Shown here piece after piece: positions 47,101-54,007 of a DNA stretch of 64,000 nucleotides. Source of the stretch: Sphingomonas sp. S2-65. Lineage in GTDB: Bacteria; Pseudomonadota; Alphaproteobacteria; Sphingomonadales; Sphingomonadaceae. The notes below the pieces were generated by a model that worked only from the letters and a program-made list of their open reading frames with translations, searched no databases and was not told the origin of the DNA. Positions within the stretch are counted from its first letter, which is position 1. Each line of letters starts with the position of its first letter. The translations under genes and the position numbers were made by a program. The DNA is taken from assembly GCF_021513175.1 (NCBI RefSeq), contig NZ_CP090953.1, positions 2,538,501-2,602,500 on the forward strand, read 5' to 3'.

Positions 47101-49209
47101 GACGACGTGATCGACGGCAGCGGCTTCGCCGATCCTCTGGCGGGCGGCTCGGGCAACGATATCTTGCGCGGCAATGGCGGTAACGACACGCTGAATGGGG
47201 GAAGCGGCAACGATCGGCTGGAGGGCGGCGACGGGGACGACACCTACCTCTACGCCGCCGACGGCAGCGATGATGTCATAAGCGAATACACGAACTATTA
47301 CGGCAGCTGGAACGTCGTGCAGATCAGTGGCACCGTCACTCCGCTGGAGGTCAGTTTCGGCCGATCCAGCGACAACGGTGATCTGGTGCTTAGCTTCGGT
47401 CAGGCCGGTGGCTCGATCACACTCGACAATCAATTCTATGGCGGTCGTGAGTGGGGCATCGACCTGGTCCAGTTCGCGGACGGCACGGCTTGGGACGCGG
47501 CCTACCTCAACGCTGCCTTCTTCGCCTCGCAGGGCACATCCGCCGCCGAGACCATAGATGGAAGCGGGCAAGGCGAAACGATCAACGGCTACGCAGGCGA
47601 CGACGTCCTGAACGGGTGGCAGGGCAACGATGTGCTGATCGGCGGCCTGGGCAATGACCGCCTTGTCGGTCATGAAGGGGACGACACGTTCGTCTATGCT
47701 GCCGGGGACGGCGACGACGTCATCAACGATTATGTCGGCTGGTATGGGAGCTTCAACAGGCTGGTCTTCGGCGCGGGGATCGCGGCCACCGACATCATCG
47801 CCTCGAGAGTAACGTCGGACGGCAGCCATCTCCGGCTCACCTTCAAGAATCGAACCGGGTCGATACTGATCGAGAACCAGACCTGGCGCGACGCGGGCAT
47901 CTCGCAATTCGAATTCGCGGACGGAACGATCCTCAGCGAGGCCGCCGTCGACGCGTTGCTGCAGGGGACCACGAACGGCGATGATGTCGTGCAGCTGCCC
48001 GCCGCAGGTGGCGAGATCTGGGCGCTGGAGGGGAACGACAGGATTACCGGCTCCTCGGCCGCGGACTCGCTGCACGGGCAGCAAGGCGACGATATCCTGG
48101 CCGGTGGACTGGGCGACGACGTTCTGGAGGGCGGTGCCGGCAACGACACGATCCAGGGAGGATCGGCAACGACAGGGGGCCTGGTTCCTGTCGGCTCCAA
48201 CCTCGTCGTCAACGGCAGCTTCGAGCAGTCCGGAACCGTCAGCGGCAGCGGCAGCTGGGGCATGGCGAATTCGAGCCTGCCCGGTTGGGCCAAGGCGAAC
48301 AGCCAACCCTTCGAGCAGGCCAATTCCGGGAACGGCGTCGCGCCGACCGAGGGCGTGTATTGGCTGGACATGGACTCGGGCGGAGGAGCCGGCAGCAACA
48401 TGGATGTCAGCCAGGCTTTCCAGGGCCTCGCTGACGGACAGGTGCTTCGTCTTCAATTCGATCATGCGAACCGCGCCGGGGCGAGCGGCGGCTTGCAGGT
48501 TTACTGGAACGGCGCGCTTCTGGCCTCTTACGGCAGCGAAACTGGAAGTTCGATGGTCGGCGAATCCTTCAACGTGACCGCCGCAGCCGGTGGCAACACG
48601 CTTCGGTTTGTGGGCACCGGTTCTGAGAACAACGCCGGTGCGTCGCTCGACAACGTCCGGCTGTATGAGACAGTCGCTGAAGGGATCGATGGAGGTACCG
48701 ACATCGCCTCCTATGCCGGTGCGGCAGTGGAGTATCAAGTCACCGCCCTGAGCAACGGGATCTATCAGGTAACCGATACGATCACGGGCCGTGACGGCAC
48801 CGACACGGTTCAGAACATCGACTTCCTTCGATTTTCGGATGGCGACTTCGCACCGTCCGCCATGCTGCCATCGACGGTCATGGCGATGTCTTCAGAGGCC
48901 GACGGCGCCGCCCAATTGGCCGGGCTCGTCGACTTCTCAGGCCGTCGCAGTCTGCCAGGCCATGTGGACGTGCGGCAATTCTGGTCGGGGCGCGACCTGC
49001 GTCTGGCGTCGCTGAGTGGCGACGATGGATCTGCCTTCGACGCGACGATCTTTGCCGACGCGGCGAGGCTCGTGGAAGCAGGCGCGACTGCCTGGGCGAC
49101 GGCTGCCGGCATCTTGGAGTTGAGCACGGACATGCGGCAATCGCGCGTGACGGAGCCTCAGTTGATCCTTGGCGGCGGCTCGCCTTCGGGTTGGGGCGCT
49201 CTGGGGTAA
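38182..49209 (+). CDS. Giant RTX protein with N-terminal lipase-like domain and HCBP-related repeats
   Basis: About 3675 residues, exported unfolded by the upstream ABC/HlyD pair and folding with calcium outside. Order: residues 1-340 lipase-like alpha/beta-hydrolase with GHSLGGG nucleophile Ser127; a first RTX block (GGAGDDILAGGDGDDVFEGG) at about 483-543; a hydrophobic stretch near 775-805; EF-hand-like motifs (LDLDGDGFEL, DADGNGKIDNVTELFG) at about 889-1003; a helical linker; 14 repeats combining RTX nonapeptides with an HCBP-related domain at about 1293-3261; a final RTX block; a carbohydrate-binding-like domain at about 3336-3498; and a C-terminal region that should hold the secretion signal. 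The start is the ATGA at 38182, with AAGGA upstream, coupled to the lipoprotein. Confidence 0.93.
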   Translation: MNRDVLMSLLALDSYNGSDPDAGIVMSDVGSLGTATIIGDSQDLLADTEGSGFYAKAYMLSDGSQVISYRGTNTNSFQSIFADVLNGWTVGAGSPIEVQGKLAVDFFNAIYPSGDPRAANVAITGHSLGGGLAGLVAGLYGLEGVLFDHMPFETAAVATYGIAELEAAGSPGSIRSQVYRDLEPWLPSSAKLRAFATEGEALYSLRALLATQVPSMMSTYGADFPGLVAAIDRHSQALLTTLLFGQKEWTGSADWQSAAQFFLPSLFSERIGNATGFSALPGASSAATKLQTTIAYSAIDEGERPFGDAAIRAMFDDGSDLGKALKLGDVSTSLSRSAQSIADILVQYAGKLSLGKVLIGQDATATKGVVTNNDDVLTVDFSDALWSKGAAHTSIVGRETLIARALSELRLDLSQIVSGGAAQIRSDLTSGLRWYADRQGLSGQPVDQLIDRVAFQLTNTSFVGTIPGRAAGAPSDRLTLFVAGGGADQVTGSSSDDFIYGGGGKDKLIGGAGDDILAGGDGDDVFEGGPGADFYAGGAGTDTLDLGLQAGSGGVQLTLTPIAPTNDQDRATFELTTGGEVDRAVSIERIELTEESDRLTLKGDLDDFDGAGPIVEMGGAAVAFHQDEVDASDLTTGIYFNLGTGNAVGLDQTKDRGLLGWVGALAGVAFESTDIQIKGANSAIGTDYSDALIANGGRREDGEGYSALYGGGGNDLLVGGGWESHLYGGTGSDRFEIRSNTHVEDGESQDVASYGGISLYGGVKQWWMEGGTAYWSPFSTLLAAFPVVGSSLLTTAAFFIDVATMKFARYKLDAGGNLLIDLWGQTAPGVVHDYHMDLDSGVGTAGITVFEAGVGDGSGASLGRIEKFVNLALKAGFGVGLGGFDPLVLDLDGDGFELTTEANSHAYFEFDADGFGERTGWVRSDDGLLALDADGNGKIDNVTELFGNRTLSGFTALAAFDANADGRIDGSDSVYASLRVWQDLDQDGVSDTGELKSLAELGIVSISLASAAPGSPTAVGGNAIARTGSFTRADGTTRGVADVAFQINETASRWLGDGAVSAAAAALPQLKGFGELKDLRVAMTGDPALRGLVGNFVALTTNDLSTLKANAEAILYAWSGVGSVAADAIGTNGFDARKLAFLEKYSGYALMPRDGAGTVQTDNLEEIEALWSDQVTRLTLRLIVQGPMADAFAGIRYREDLDLLVAETPSALADLYAGLLADLPADPQQALQQWEGWAPLLGAMADGMRRTDANLVRSDFIAVQLLRAMDGVAQPLDFAALSGALGIGDLRIGSAANDTLSRGNAAEAAIYVSGGGTDSITGGGGQDVYLFGRDVGHVTINDEEAKPAGDRIRFAFLNPGDVTLARDGNDLLVTVDATGETIRVTGQFAPVVPLSSDVLLSTNKGVEEIQFADGTVFETPEIMSAVGTGTDGDDHMIGTMHSDVLLGGLGDDRLEGGDDADLYVVNGGEGHDVISDIQSTVLLRAADVLVFGDNVAPGDLLFSRSGAQGDDLLVTIGTNGQTVLIEGQFNYSVLGYNDKFALNSRIEAFAFREYGEAWSNKDLQQLLIGQATTAGADQTLGFGDDDVFGASAGDDLLVGMDGADTYVWSAGAGNDRIDERARYIDVSVGLGGISLTVRADTLQFDASIDPATLVFARSYDSTDLTVTNSATGETITVVGQFDSFQTGVLGAQWFDRVEWFEFANGIRLSWKDVTAVVTTGGDGNDRLRGDILEDRLVGGRGDDLLSGGAGGDTYVFNAGDGRDTIRDDNQTFIGDGFLQVDSTVDKLVLGTGIAPADITFERDGTTVTLVIGSSGDRVILAGQDDYVQTGVFGAIPTSRVEEVRFGDGTIWTWEDLNRRVIASFTTSGDDVTQGFTLADRFEASAGNDVLIGGESGDTYAFGVGSGHDTIRESVSNVLYGDEDIVAFGATVLPEDVLLSRAGDSLILTLAGSGDTLTIEGQFSYSAWFTWNDVELFRFANGTEWTKNDVQVRLLTATSGNDHLVGFDSDDILDGGAGDDILEGGNGSDTYRFGRGSGRDVIVEGVSNTNVGEGDTIVFGPGVLPEDLAFARDGDDLVITIANSSDTLRIAGQFSFAEWFAWQDVESFVFENGTTLTNVQIAAAMLGGTSGNDHLVGTFRSDVLDGGAGDDILEGGDGADIYVFGRGYGHDEIRESLTTANLSEDDELRFGPGITLADLGFTRSGNDLLITVLGTEDTLKISGQFNYGSWFTWQDVDRFLFADGTTLVRQEIQQVVLEGLRTAGDDHILGFMTGDTIDGGAGNDVLEGGDGGDTYVFGRGYGHDEIRETLTDGNLSEDDTLRFTPDVSWSDLQFSRSGDALTITIAGTSDSVTVGGEWTTITDTSGATWWDVENFVFADGTTKTKLDIQAELLRSTDGNDRLIGFHTNDLLDGGLGNDVLEGGRGADTYIHEIGDGNDVISDYVNYWGSGDDRLVFGAGIAVADVTVRRSTTNANDMVLGVKGGSSSVTLTNQITGGREWTLDFVEFADGTVWSAADLANLMTSGAATAGDDVIDGTSLADQMFGGAGNDTLRGQGGNDTLDGGIGNDRLEGGEGDDVYNYGTGGGSDFISDYANYWGSYNVVQLGTGIGVSDLGFSRSANDGNDIVLSFSDGGSITLDNQLYGGREWGVDLLRFADGTQWDAAAINSRFFASLTTAGDDIIDGGGQSDPLNGGAGNDILRGNDGNDVLDGGSGDDRLEGGAGDDTFLYAVDGSNDFLSDYTNYYGSWNTVQIGAGIAAGDVVFSRSALDGNDIVLSFASGGSITLDNQLYGGREWGIDLIHFADGTEWDAAAINTRFFASLTTAGDDIIDGGGQSDPLNGGAGNDILRGNDGNDVLDGGSGDDRLEGGAGDDTFLYAVDGSNDFLSDYTNYYGSWNTVQIGAGIAAGDVVFSRSALDGSDIVLSLAGGGSITLDNQLYGGREWGIDLIHFADGTEWDGTTINTMFFASQATSGDDVIDGSGFADPLAGGSGNDILRGNGGNDTLNGGSGNDRLEGGDGDDTYLYAADGSDDVISEYTNYYGSWNVVQISGTVTPLEVSFGRSSDNGDLVLSFGQAGGSITLDNQFYGGREWGIDLVQFADGTAWDAAYLNAAFFASQGTSAAETIDGSGQGETINGYAGDDVLNGWQGNDVLIGGLGNDRLVGHEGDDTFVYAAGDGDDVINDYVGWYGSFNRLVFGAGIAATDIIASRVTSDGSHLRLTFKNRTGSILIENQTWRDAGISQFEFADGTILSEAAVDALLQGTTNGDDVVQLPAAGGEIWALEGNDRITGSSAADSLHGQQGDDILAGGLGDDVLEGGAGNDTIQGGSATTGGLVPVGSNLVVNGSFEQSGTVSGSGSWGMANSSLPGWAKANSQPFEQANSGNGVAPTEGVYWLDMDSGGGAGSNMDVSQAFQGLADGQVLRLQFDHANRAGASGGLQVYWNGALLASYGSETGSSMVGESFNVTAAAGGNTLRFVGTGSENNAGASLDNVRLYETVAEGIDGGTDIASYAGAAVEYQVTALSNGIYQVTDTITGRDGTDTVQNIDFLRFSDGDFAPSAMLPSTVMAMSSEADGAAQLAGLVDFSGRRSLPGHVDVRQFWSGRDLRLASLSGDDGSAFDATIFADAARLVEAGATAWATAAGILELSTDMRQSRVTEPQLILGGGSPSGWGALG
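42058..45756 (+). repeat. Divergent HCBP-related/RTX repeat units
   Basis: About nine diverged units of 131-147 residues, each opening with GNDxLxG-type calcium nonapeptides (for example at 44170, 44563, 44962 and 45364), then DxxxFGxG, an LxFxRSGxDLLIT segment, GQFxYxxWxxW, and FADGT. This matches the HCBP-related domain known from large RTX hemolysins and adhesins. Units at 44170-45364 are spaced about 393-402 bases. Confidence 0.85.
45757..47964 (+). repeat. Tandem repeats with exact 444-bp period
   Basis: Five units start at 45757, 46201, 46645, 47089 and 47533; the first four are exactly 444 bases (148 residues) and the last is 432. The second and third are nearly identical, with roughly 20 scattered differences over the first 420 bases, many silent, so this is a recent in-frame duplication. 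The outer units are clearly diverged. Confidence 0.9.
48187..48675 (+). other. Carbohydrate-binding-like domain within the RTX protein
   Basis: Between two RTX segments lies a domain with NLVVNGSFEQ at its start, GVYWLDMDSG, a DVSQAFQGL segment, LRLQFDHANR and ASLDNVRLYE at its end. This is the pattern of the galactose-binding-like jelly-roll (DUF642 or choice-of-anchor type) found in extracellular proteins. Ligand unknown. Confidence 0.75.
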
Positions 49210-49336
49210 ATCGCAGACTATGGAGTTAGAACAAGCTATGCCTGTCGCTCGCTGCATGGCTTGCCAAACCACCATGTGCTGATCGACAAGATCGTCCAAC
49301 ATGGCCTCCAGCCAATCTGAACCGCGGAGCGAAACG

Positions 49337-51277
49337 ATGCCCAGCCGACCCACCGCGCTCGCCGCCTTGCTGGCCGGACTGCTCACGGCCTCCGGCGCCT
49401 ATGCCCAGCCCCGGCTCGACAGCGCGATTGGCGACCATGCGATCCTCCAGCGTGACCAGCCCATTACGCTGGCCGGCAGCGCGAGCCCCGGCGAGACGGT
49501 GATGATCAGCCTGGCAGGGCGCAGCGTCAGCATCGCCGCCGACCGCGACGGGCGGTTCAAGGCGCAGCTCCCGGCACTGCCTGCCGGTGGCCCCTACACC
49601 CTCACTTTGGCTGCCGCGAGCGGCGCCACGATCCTCAACGACATCCTGATCGGCGACGTCTTCCTGTGCTCGGGCCAGAGCAACATGGAGATGAAGGTCC
49701 GCGAGGCGCAGAGCCTGTTCCCGGAAGCGCATCCGCCGCTCGATACCCGGCTGCGGCTGCTGACGGTCGCCAAGAAGACCGCGGTCACGCCCGCCAGCCA
49801 GTTCGACACGGTGCCCGCCTGGGAAATCGCCAGCCCCGAAGCCGCGTACAACTTCTCCGCGGCCTGCCTGTACATGGTTCAGTCGCTGCGCCGGGATTCC
49901 GACGTGCCGGTCGGGGCGATCCATTCCAGCTGGGGCGGCTCGCGGATCAGCGCCTGGATGAGCGATGCGGCCCTGCGCAAGGGCGGCCTTGGCGACCAGG
50001 CGGACCTGCTCGCCCTCTACGCGCGCGATCCGGTCGCGGCGACGCGCCGGACCTCGGCCATCTGGGAAGGCTGGTGGCGCGCGGGTACCGGTGACGCAGC
50101 CGGAAAGGAACCCTGGCAGCCGGGGGCAGCGCTCGAATGGCGGCCTGTTCCCGCCTTCACCAATTTCGAAAGCTGGGGCGTTCCCGAACTGGCCGACTAT
50201 AACGGCATGCTCTGGTATCAGCGCACGGTCGAGCTCACCCAGGCGCAGGCGCGCGGTGCCGCGACCCTGTCGCTCGGGATGATCGACGATGCCGACCGCA
50301 GCTGGGTCAACGGCGTCGGTGTCGGCGGCACCAGCCTGGCCGGCGCACCGCGCGTCTACGTCCTCCCCGCCGGCACGCTCAAGCCCGGCCGCAACGTCAT
50401 CACCGTCAACGATGACGACGTCTACGCGTTCGGCGGCATGCTCGGCCCGGTGGAAGCGATGCGGCTGACCTTTGCCGATGGCACCAGTGTGCCGCTTGGA
50501 ACCGAGTGGCGCTACGCCATCGCCAAGCGCGTGCCGGGCAGCGCGCCGCGCGTGCCGTGGGACGACATCAACGGCGCGGGCACCCTGTTCAACGCGATGA
50601 TCGCCCCGCTCGGGCCGATCCGCCTCGCCGGCGTCGCCTGGTATCAGGGCGAATCCGACACCGGCATCCCGGGCTATGATCGCCGCCTGCGCGCGCTGAT
50701 CGAGGACTGGCGCACGCGCTTCGGCAGCCCGGCGACCGGCTTCGTCATCGCCCAGCTCGCCAATTATGGCACGCCCGCCAGCGCGCCTTCGGAAAGCGGC
50801 TGGGGCGATGTACGCGACGCGCAGCGCCGGGTCGCCGTGGCGGACCCGCATGTCGGCATGGCCGTGACGCTGGACATCGGTGACGCGGCGGACATTCATC
50901 CGGGAGAGAAGCGTCTCGTCGGGCAGCGGCTCGCCCAGGCGATGCGCGCGGCGCTCGCCGGCGCGCCTGAGGGCCGTTCGGGTCCTGCCATTGCGTCGGC
51001 CGAGCGCCAGGGCGCCAATGTCCGCCTGCACTTCACCGGCGTGAAGGGCACGCTGCGCACCGCCAGTTCGGACCAGGCGATCGGCTTCGAGCTTTGCGGC
51101 ACGGGCCCCGGCAGCTGCCGCTACGCATCGGCCAGAACCAGCGGCAGCGATGTCCTCGTCAGCGGCGATGGCAAGCCGGTCGCGCGGGTGCGCTATGCCT
51201 GGGCGGACGCTCCCGCCACCAACCTGGCGGACGAGGCTCGCCTGCCGGTCGGCACCTTCGAGATCGCCGTTCCCTGA
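49337..51277 (+). CDS. Sialate O-acetylesterase-like SGNH esterase
   Basis: A 646-residue secreted esterase with a signal peptide ending near ASGAYAQ. The SGNH-type catalytic serine is in FLCSGQSNMEMK, the GVAWYQGESDTG block supplies the oxyanion region, and DIGDAADIHPGEK holds the Asp/His. The family is usually annotated as sialate O-acetylesterase but in plant-associated bacteria many members deacetylate plant polysaccharides, which fits the neighbouring GH9 gene. The ATG at 49337 is preceded by GGAG at 7 bases. A sugar-binding insert (residues about 250-400) precedes the Gly-rich block. Confidence 0.9.
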   Translation: MPSRPTALAALLAGLLTASGAYAQPRLDSAIGDHAILQRDQPITLAGSASPGETVMISLAGRSVSIAADRDGRFKAQLPALPAGGPYTLTLAAASGATILNDILIGDVFLCSGQSNMEMKVREAQSLFPEAHPPLDTRLRLLTVAKKTAVTPASQFDTVPAWEIASPEAAYNFSAACLYMVQSLRRDSDVPVGAIHSSWGGSRISAWMSDAALRKGGLGDQADLLALYARDPVAATRRTSAIWEGWWRAGTGDAAGKEPWQPGAALEWRPVPAFTNFESWGVPELADYNGMLWYQRTVELTQAQARGAATLSLGMIDDADRSWVNGVGVGGTSLAGAPRVYVLPAGTLKPGRNVITVNDDDVYAFGGMLGPVEAMRLTFADGTSVPLGTEWRYAIAKRVPGSAPRVPWDDINGAGTLFNAMIAPLGPIRLAGVAWYQGESDTGIPGYDRRLRALIEDWRTRFGSPATGFVIAQLANYGTPASAPSESGWGDVRDAQRRVAVADPHVGMAVTLDIGDAADIHPGEKRLVGQRLAQAMRAALAGAPEGRSGPAIASAERQGANVRLHFTGVKGTLRTASSDQAIGFELCGTGPGSCRYASARTSGSDVLVSGDGKPVARVRYAWADAPATNLADEARLPVGTFEIAVP

Positions 51278-51435
51278 CAAGCGCGCGGCGCCCACTCGTC
51301 CGAACCACTGCCGCCTCCCCGAACAGCCCGGCGCGGTCTGGAGTTGATCTGCCGGAATAGAAGCAGGGCGTTGCCAACCGCAAACCGCCGGCTATGGTAC
51401 CGCTCACATAAGAAGAATATCAGAGGGGATAGCCG

Positions 51436-53952
51436 ATGCGCTTGCGTCGTAAGGCCGTGGTTGTTGCCGCGCTTCTTTCATCGGCCATGCCGGCCTTTGC
51501 GCAAGAAACCCTGCGGCTGGACAGGTCGGACTATTTCGAGGCTCCAGGAGTAAACTGGCTCGTCTTCTCGAACGTCAACGAAGGGCTGTTCGCCGATGCC
51601 AAGATCAGTGGCGTCGAACTGATCCAGCAGGGCATTCGCACCGCCACCAATGGGGATGTCCGTCTCGCCGCCACACCCGGCCAGTGGGATCCGGCCGCCG
51701 CATTCGTCAGCCGCCGCGTCGACAAGGCCAACGGCGTGATCGAAGCGGTCATGAAGTACCCCGACTTTCAGTACACCGTGCGGGCAGAACGCCGCGGGGG
51801 CAGCATCATCCTGTCGGTGCTGCTCGACCAGCCTCTCCCCGCTCAACAGGTGGGCAAGGCCGGGCTCAACCTCGAGTTCGTCCCGTCGGCGTATTTCCGC
51901 CACAGCTACACCGCTGACGGGAAGGCAGCACTCTTCCCGCGCTATCCTGCGGACCTGATGACGCTGACTTCGGAGCGAAACCTGGCCAGCGGCCGGAGCG
52001 AAGGGCCCGGCGCCGAACCGCTTCCCTTCGCCACCGGGCGCAGCCTGGTACTGGCGCCCGAGGATCCGTCGCGGCGCGTCAGCATCGCCACGCGCGAGGG
52101 CAGCGTCTCCCTCTTCGACGGCCGTAACCAGGCGCAGAATGGCTGGTTCGTGGCGCGCCAGCTGCTGCCTGGCGGACGCACCGGTCGCGTGATCGAATGG
52201 ACGCTGGACGCCAACAGCGTGCCGGGCTGGCTGCGCCCGCCGGTGATCGGCCACTCGCAGGTCGGCTATACGCCGGGCGGCGCCAAGATCGCGACCGTCG
52301 AGCTGGATCGCGACGACCGCCGCAAGCTCCAGCCACGGCTCCTGAAACTGAATGCCGCCGGTACGTTCACGGCCGTGGGTTCGCTCGCCGCGCGCGAGTG
52401 GGGCACTTACCTGCGCTACCGCTATGTGCAGCTGGACTTCAGCAAGGTCACCGCGCCCGGTACCTACGCGATCGAATATGGCGATACCCGCACCGCGCCT
52501 TTCCCGATCGAAGCCGGCGTGCTGCACGATAGCTGGAAACTGACCAACGACGTCTATTTTCCGATCGCCATGGATCATGTCGCGGTGAACGAGGCCTACC
52601 GCGTCTGGCATGGCGACCCTCATCGTGACGACGCCCGTCAGGCGCCGCTCGATCACGAGCACATCGATCTGTACCGCCAGGGCCCGACCACCGACACGCC
52701 CTTCAAGCCCGGCGAGCATATCCCGGGCCTGGCGGTCGGCGGCTGGCTCGATGCCGGCGACTTCGACATCCGCACCCAGACGCAATATCAGGTGATCCGC
52801 CAATTGGTCGACGCATGGGAGACCTTCGGGATCGACCGCGATACCGTATCGGTCGACTGGGCCACGCGGCGGGTGGAGATCCATGTGCCCGATGGCACGC
52901 CGGACATCCTCCAACAGATCCGTCACGGCAGCCTGCAATTGCTCGCACAATATGCTGCGGTCGGCCATGCGATCCACGGCATCGTCGAGCCCGATGTCGG
53001 CCAGTATACCCATCTGGGCGACGCCGCGAGCAAGACCGACGGGCTCATCTATGATCCGAAGCTCAAGCCGTACGAGCAGGCCTATGACAAGCAGGGCGGG
53101 CGCAGCGGCACGCCCGACGATCGCTGGGCCTTCACCAGCAAGGCGTCGGCGCTCGACTATGGCTCGGCCGCCGCGCTCGCCGCGAGCTACCGGGCCTGGA
53201 AGGACCGCGATGCGGCCTTCGCCAAGCGCTGCCTCGACCTTGCGCAGAAGATCTGGACCGACGAGCACAGCCACGCGCCCGACATGTTCCAGCATGGAAA
53301 CACCACCGGCGGCCCGCTGGAGGTGGAGGAATTCACTGCCGCGGTGGAGCTGCTCGTCTCCACTGGCGACAAGCGCTATGCCGAGCGCGTGCAGGCGCTG
53401 ACGCCAGCGATGCTGCGAAGCTTCGCCTTCACCGCGACGACCATGGCCAAGGCCATCCCGTACATGCCGGCGAGCTACCGAACTGCACTCGAGCCCGCAG
53501 CCCGCGAATGGGCCGCCAAGGCGCAGGCGGCGCTGAAAGAGAATCCCTTTGGCGTGCCCATCACCACCGGCGGCTGGGCCGGCAGCGGCGCGGTGCTGAA
53601 CTTCGGCCTGACCGCCTATGCGCTGCATCGGGCCTTTCCGGATATCGTCGACACCGCGCCGGTGACGCGCGCGCTCGACTTCCTGCACGGGCATCACCCG
53701 GCGTCGGATCGCTCCTTCGTCTCCGGCGTGGGCGCGGTGTCGAAGGAAGTGGCCTATGGCAGCAACCGCGCCGACTTCTCCTTCATCCCCGGCGGCGTGG
53801 TGCCCGGAGTCCTGCTGCTCAAGCCGGACTATCCGGAGAACCGTGACGACTGGCCGTTCTTCTGGGGCGAGAACGAATATGTCGTGCCCGAAGGCGCCAT
53901 GTACATCGCGCTCGCCAATGCAGGATCGCAGCTCACTCAGCGCAGCAGGTGA
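51436..53952 (+). CDS. Glycoside hydrolase family 9 enzyme, long form
   Basis: An 838-residue secreted protein with a signal peptide ending near PAFAQ. The N-terminal 270 residues (LRLDRSDYFEAPGVNWLVFS) are not assigned to a family; then comes a CelD-type Ig-like domain (VIGHSQVGYTPGGAKIATVELD) and the catalytic domain with VGGWLDAGDFDI, HHPASDRSFVSGVG and the WGENEYVVPEGAMY segment. The last glutamates in the C-terminal part are candidate acids. It probably cleaves beta-1,4-linked glucans or xyloglucan-type chains. It lies between two esterase genes in one orientation. Confidence 0.92.
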   Translation: MRLRRKAVVVAALLSSAMPAFAQETLRLDRSDYFEAPGVNWLVFSNVNEGLFADAKISGVELIQQGIRTATNGDVRLAATPGQWDPAAAFVSRRVDKANGVIEAVMKYPDFQYTVRAERRGGSIILSVLLDQPLPAQQVGKAGLNLEFVPSAYFRHSYTADGKAALFPRYPADLMTLTSERNLASGRSEGPGAEPLPFATGRSLVLAPEDPSRRVSIATREGSVSLFDGRNQAQNGWFVARQLLPGGRTGRVIEWTLDANSVPGWLRPPVIGHSQVGYTPGGAKIATVELDRDDRRKLQPRLLKLNAAGTFTAVGSLAAREWGTYLRYRYVQLDFSKVTAPGTYAIEYGDTRTAPFPIEAGVLHDSWKLTNDVYFPIAMDHVAVNEAYRVWHGDPHRDDARQAPLDHEHIDLYRQGPTTDTPFKPGEHIPGLAVGGWLDAGDFDIRTQTQYQVIRQLVDAWETFGIDRDTVSVDWATRRVEIHVPDGTPDILQQIRHGSLQLLAQYAAVGHAIHGIVEPDVGQYTHLGDAASKTDGLIYDPKLKPYEQAYDKQGGRSGTPDDRWAFTSKASALDYGSAAALAASYRAWKDRDAAFAKRCLDLAQKIWTDEHSHAPDMFQHGNTTGGPLEVEEFTAAVELLVSTGDKRYAERVQALTPAMLRSFAFTATTMAKAIPYMPASYRTALEPAAREWAAKAQAALKENPFGVPITTGGWAGSGAVLNFGLTAYALHRAFPDIVDTAPVTRALDFLHGHHPASDRSFVSGVGAVSKEVAYGSNRADFSFIPGGVVPGVLLLKPDYPENRDDWPFFWGENEYVVPEGAMYIALANAGSQLTQRSR

Positions 53953-54007
53953 CCCGCAAACACATAGAGAGCCCAAGCAAACGGGGCTGAACGACAGGAG
54001 AGGTCTA

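Noticed and set aside
45757..47964. Regular repeats that might be taken for a CRISPR array
   Set aside because: The period is 444 bases, the reading frame stays open and the units encode calcium-binding and HCBP-related segments; no short repeat/spacer pattern exists.
46639..48738. Minus-strand 699-residue open frame with internal repeats
   Set aside because: The repeats simply mirror the 444-bp tandem units of the RTX gene on the opposite strand.
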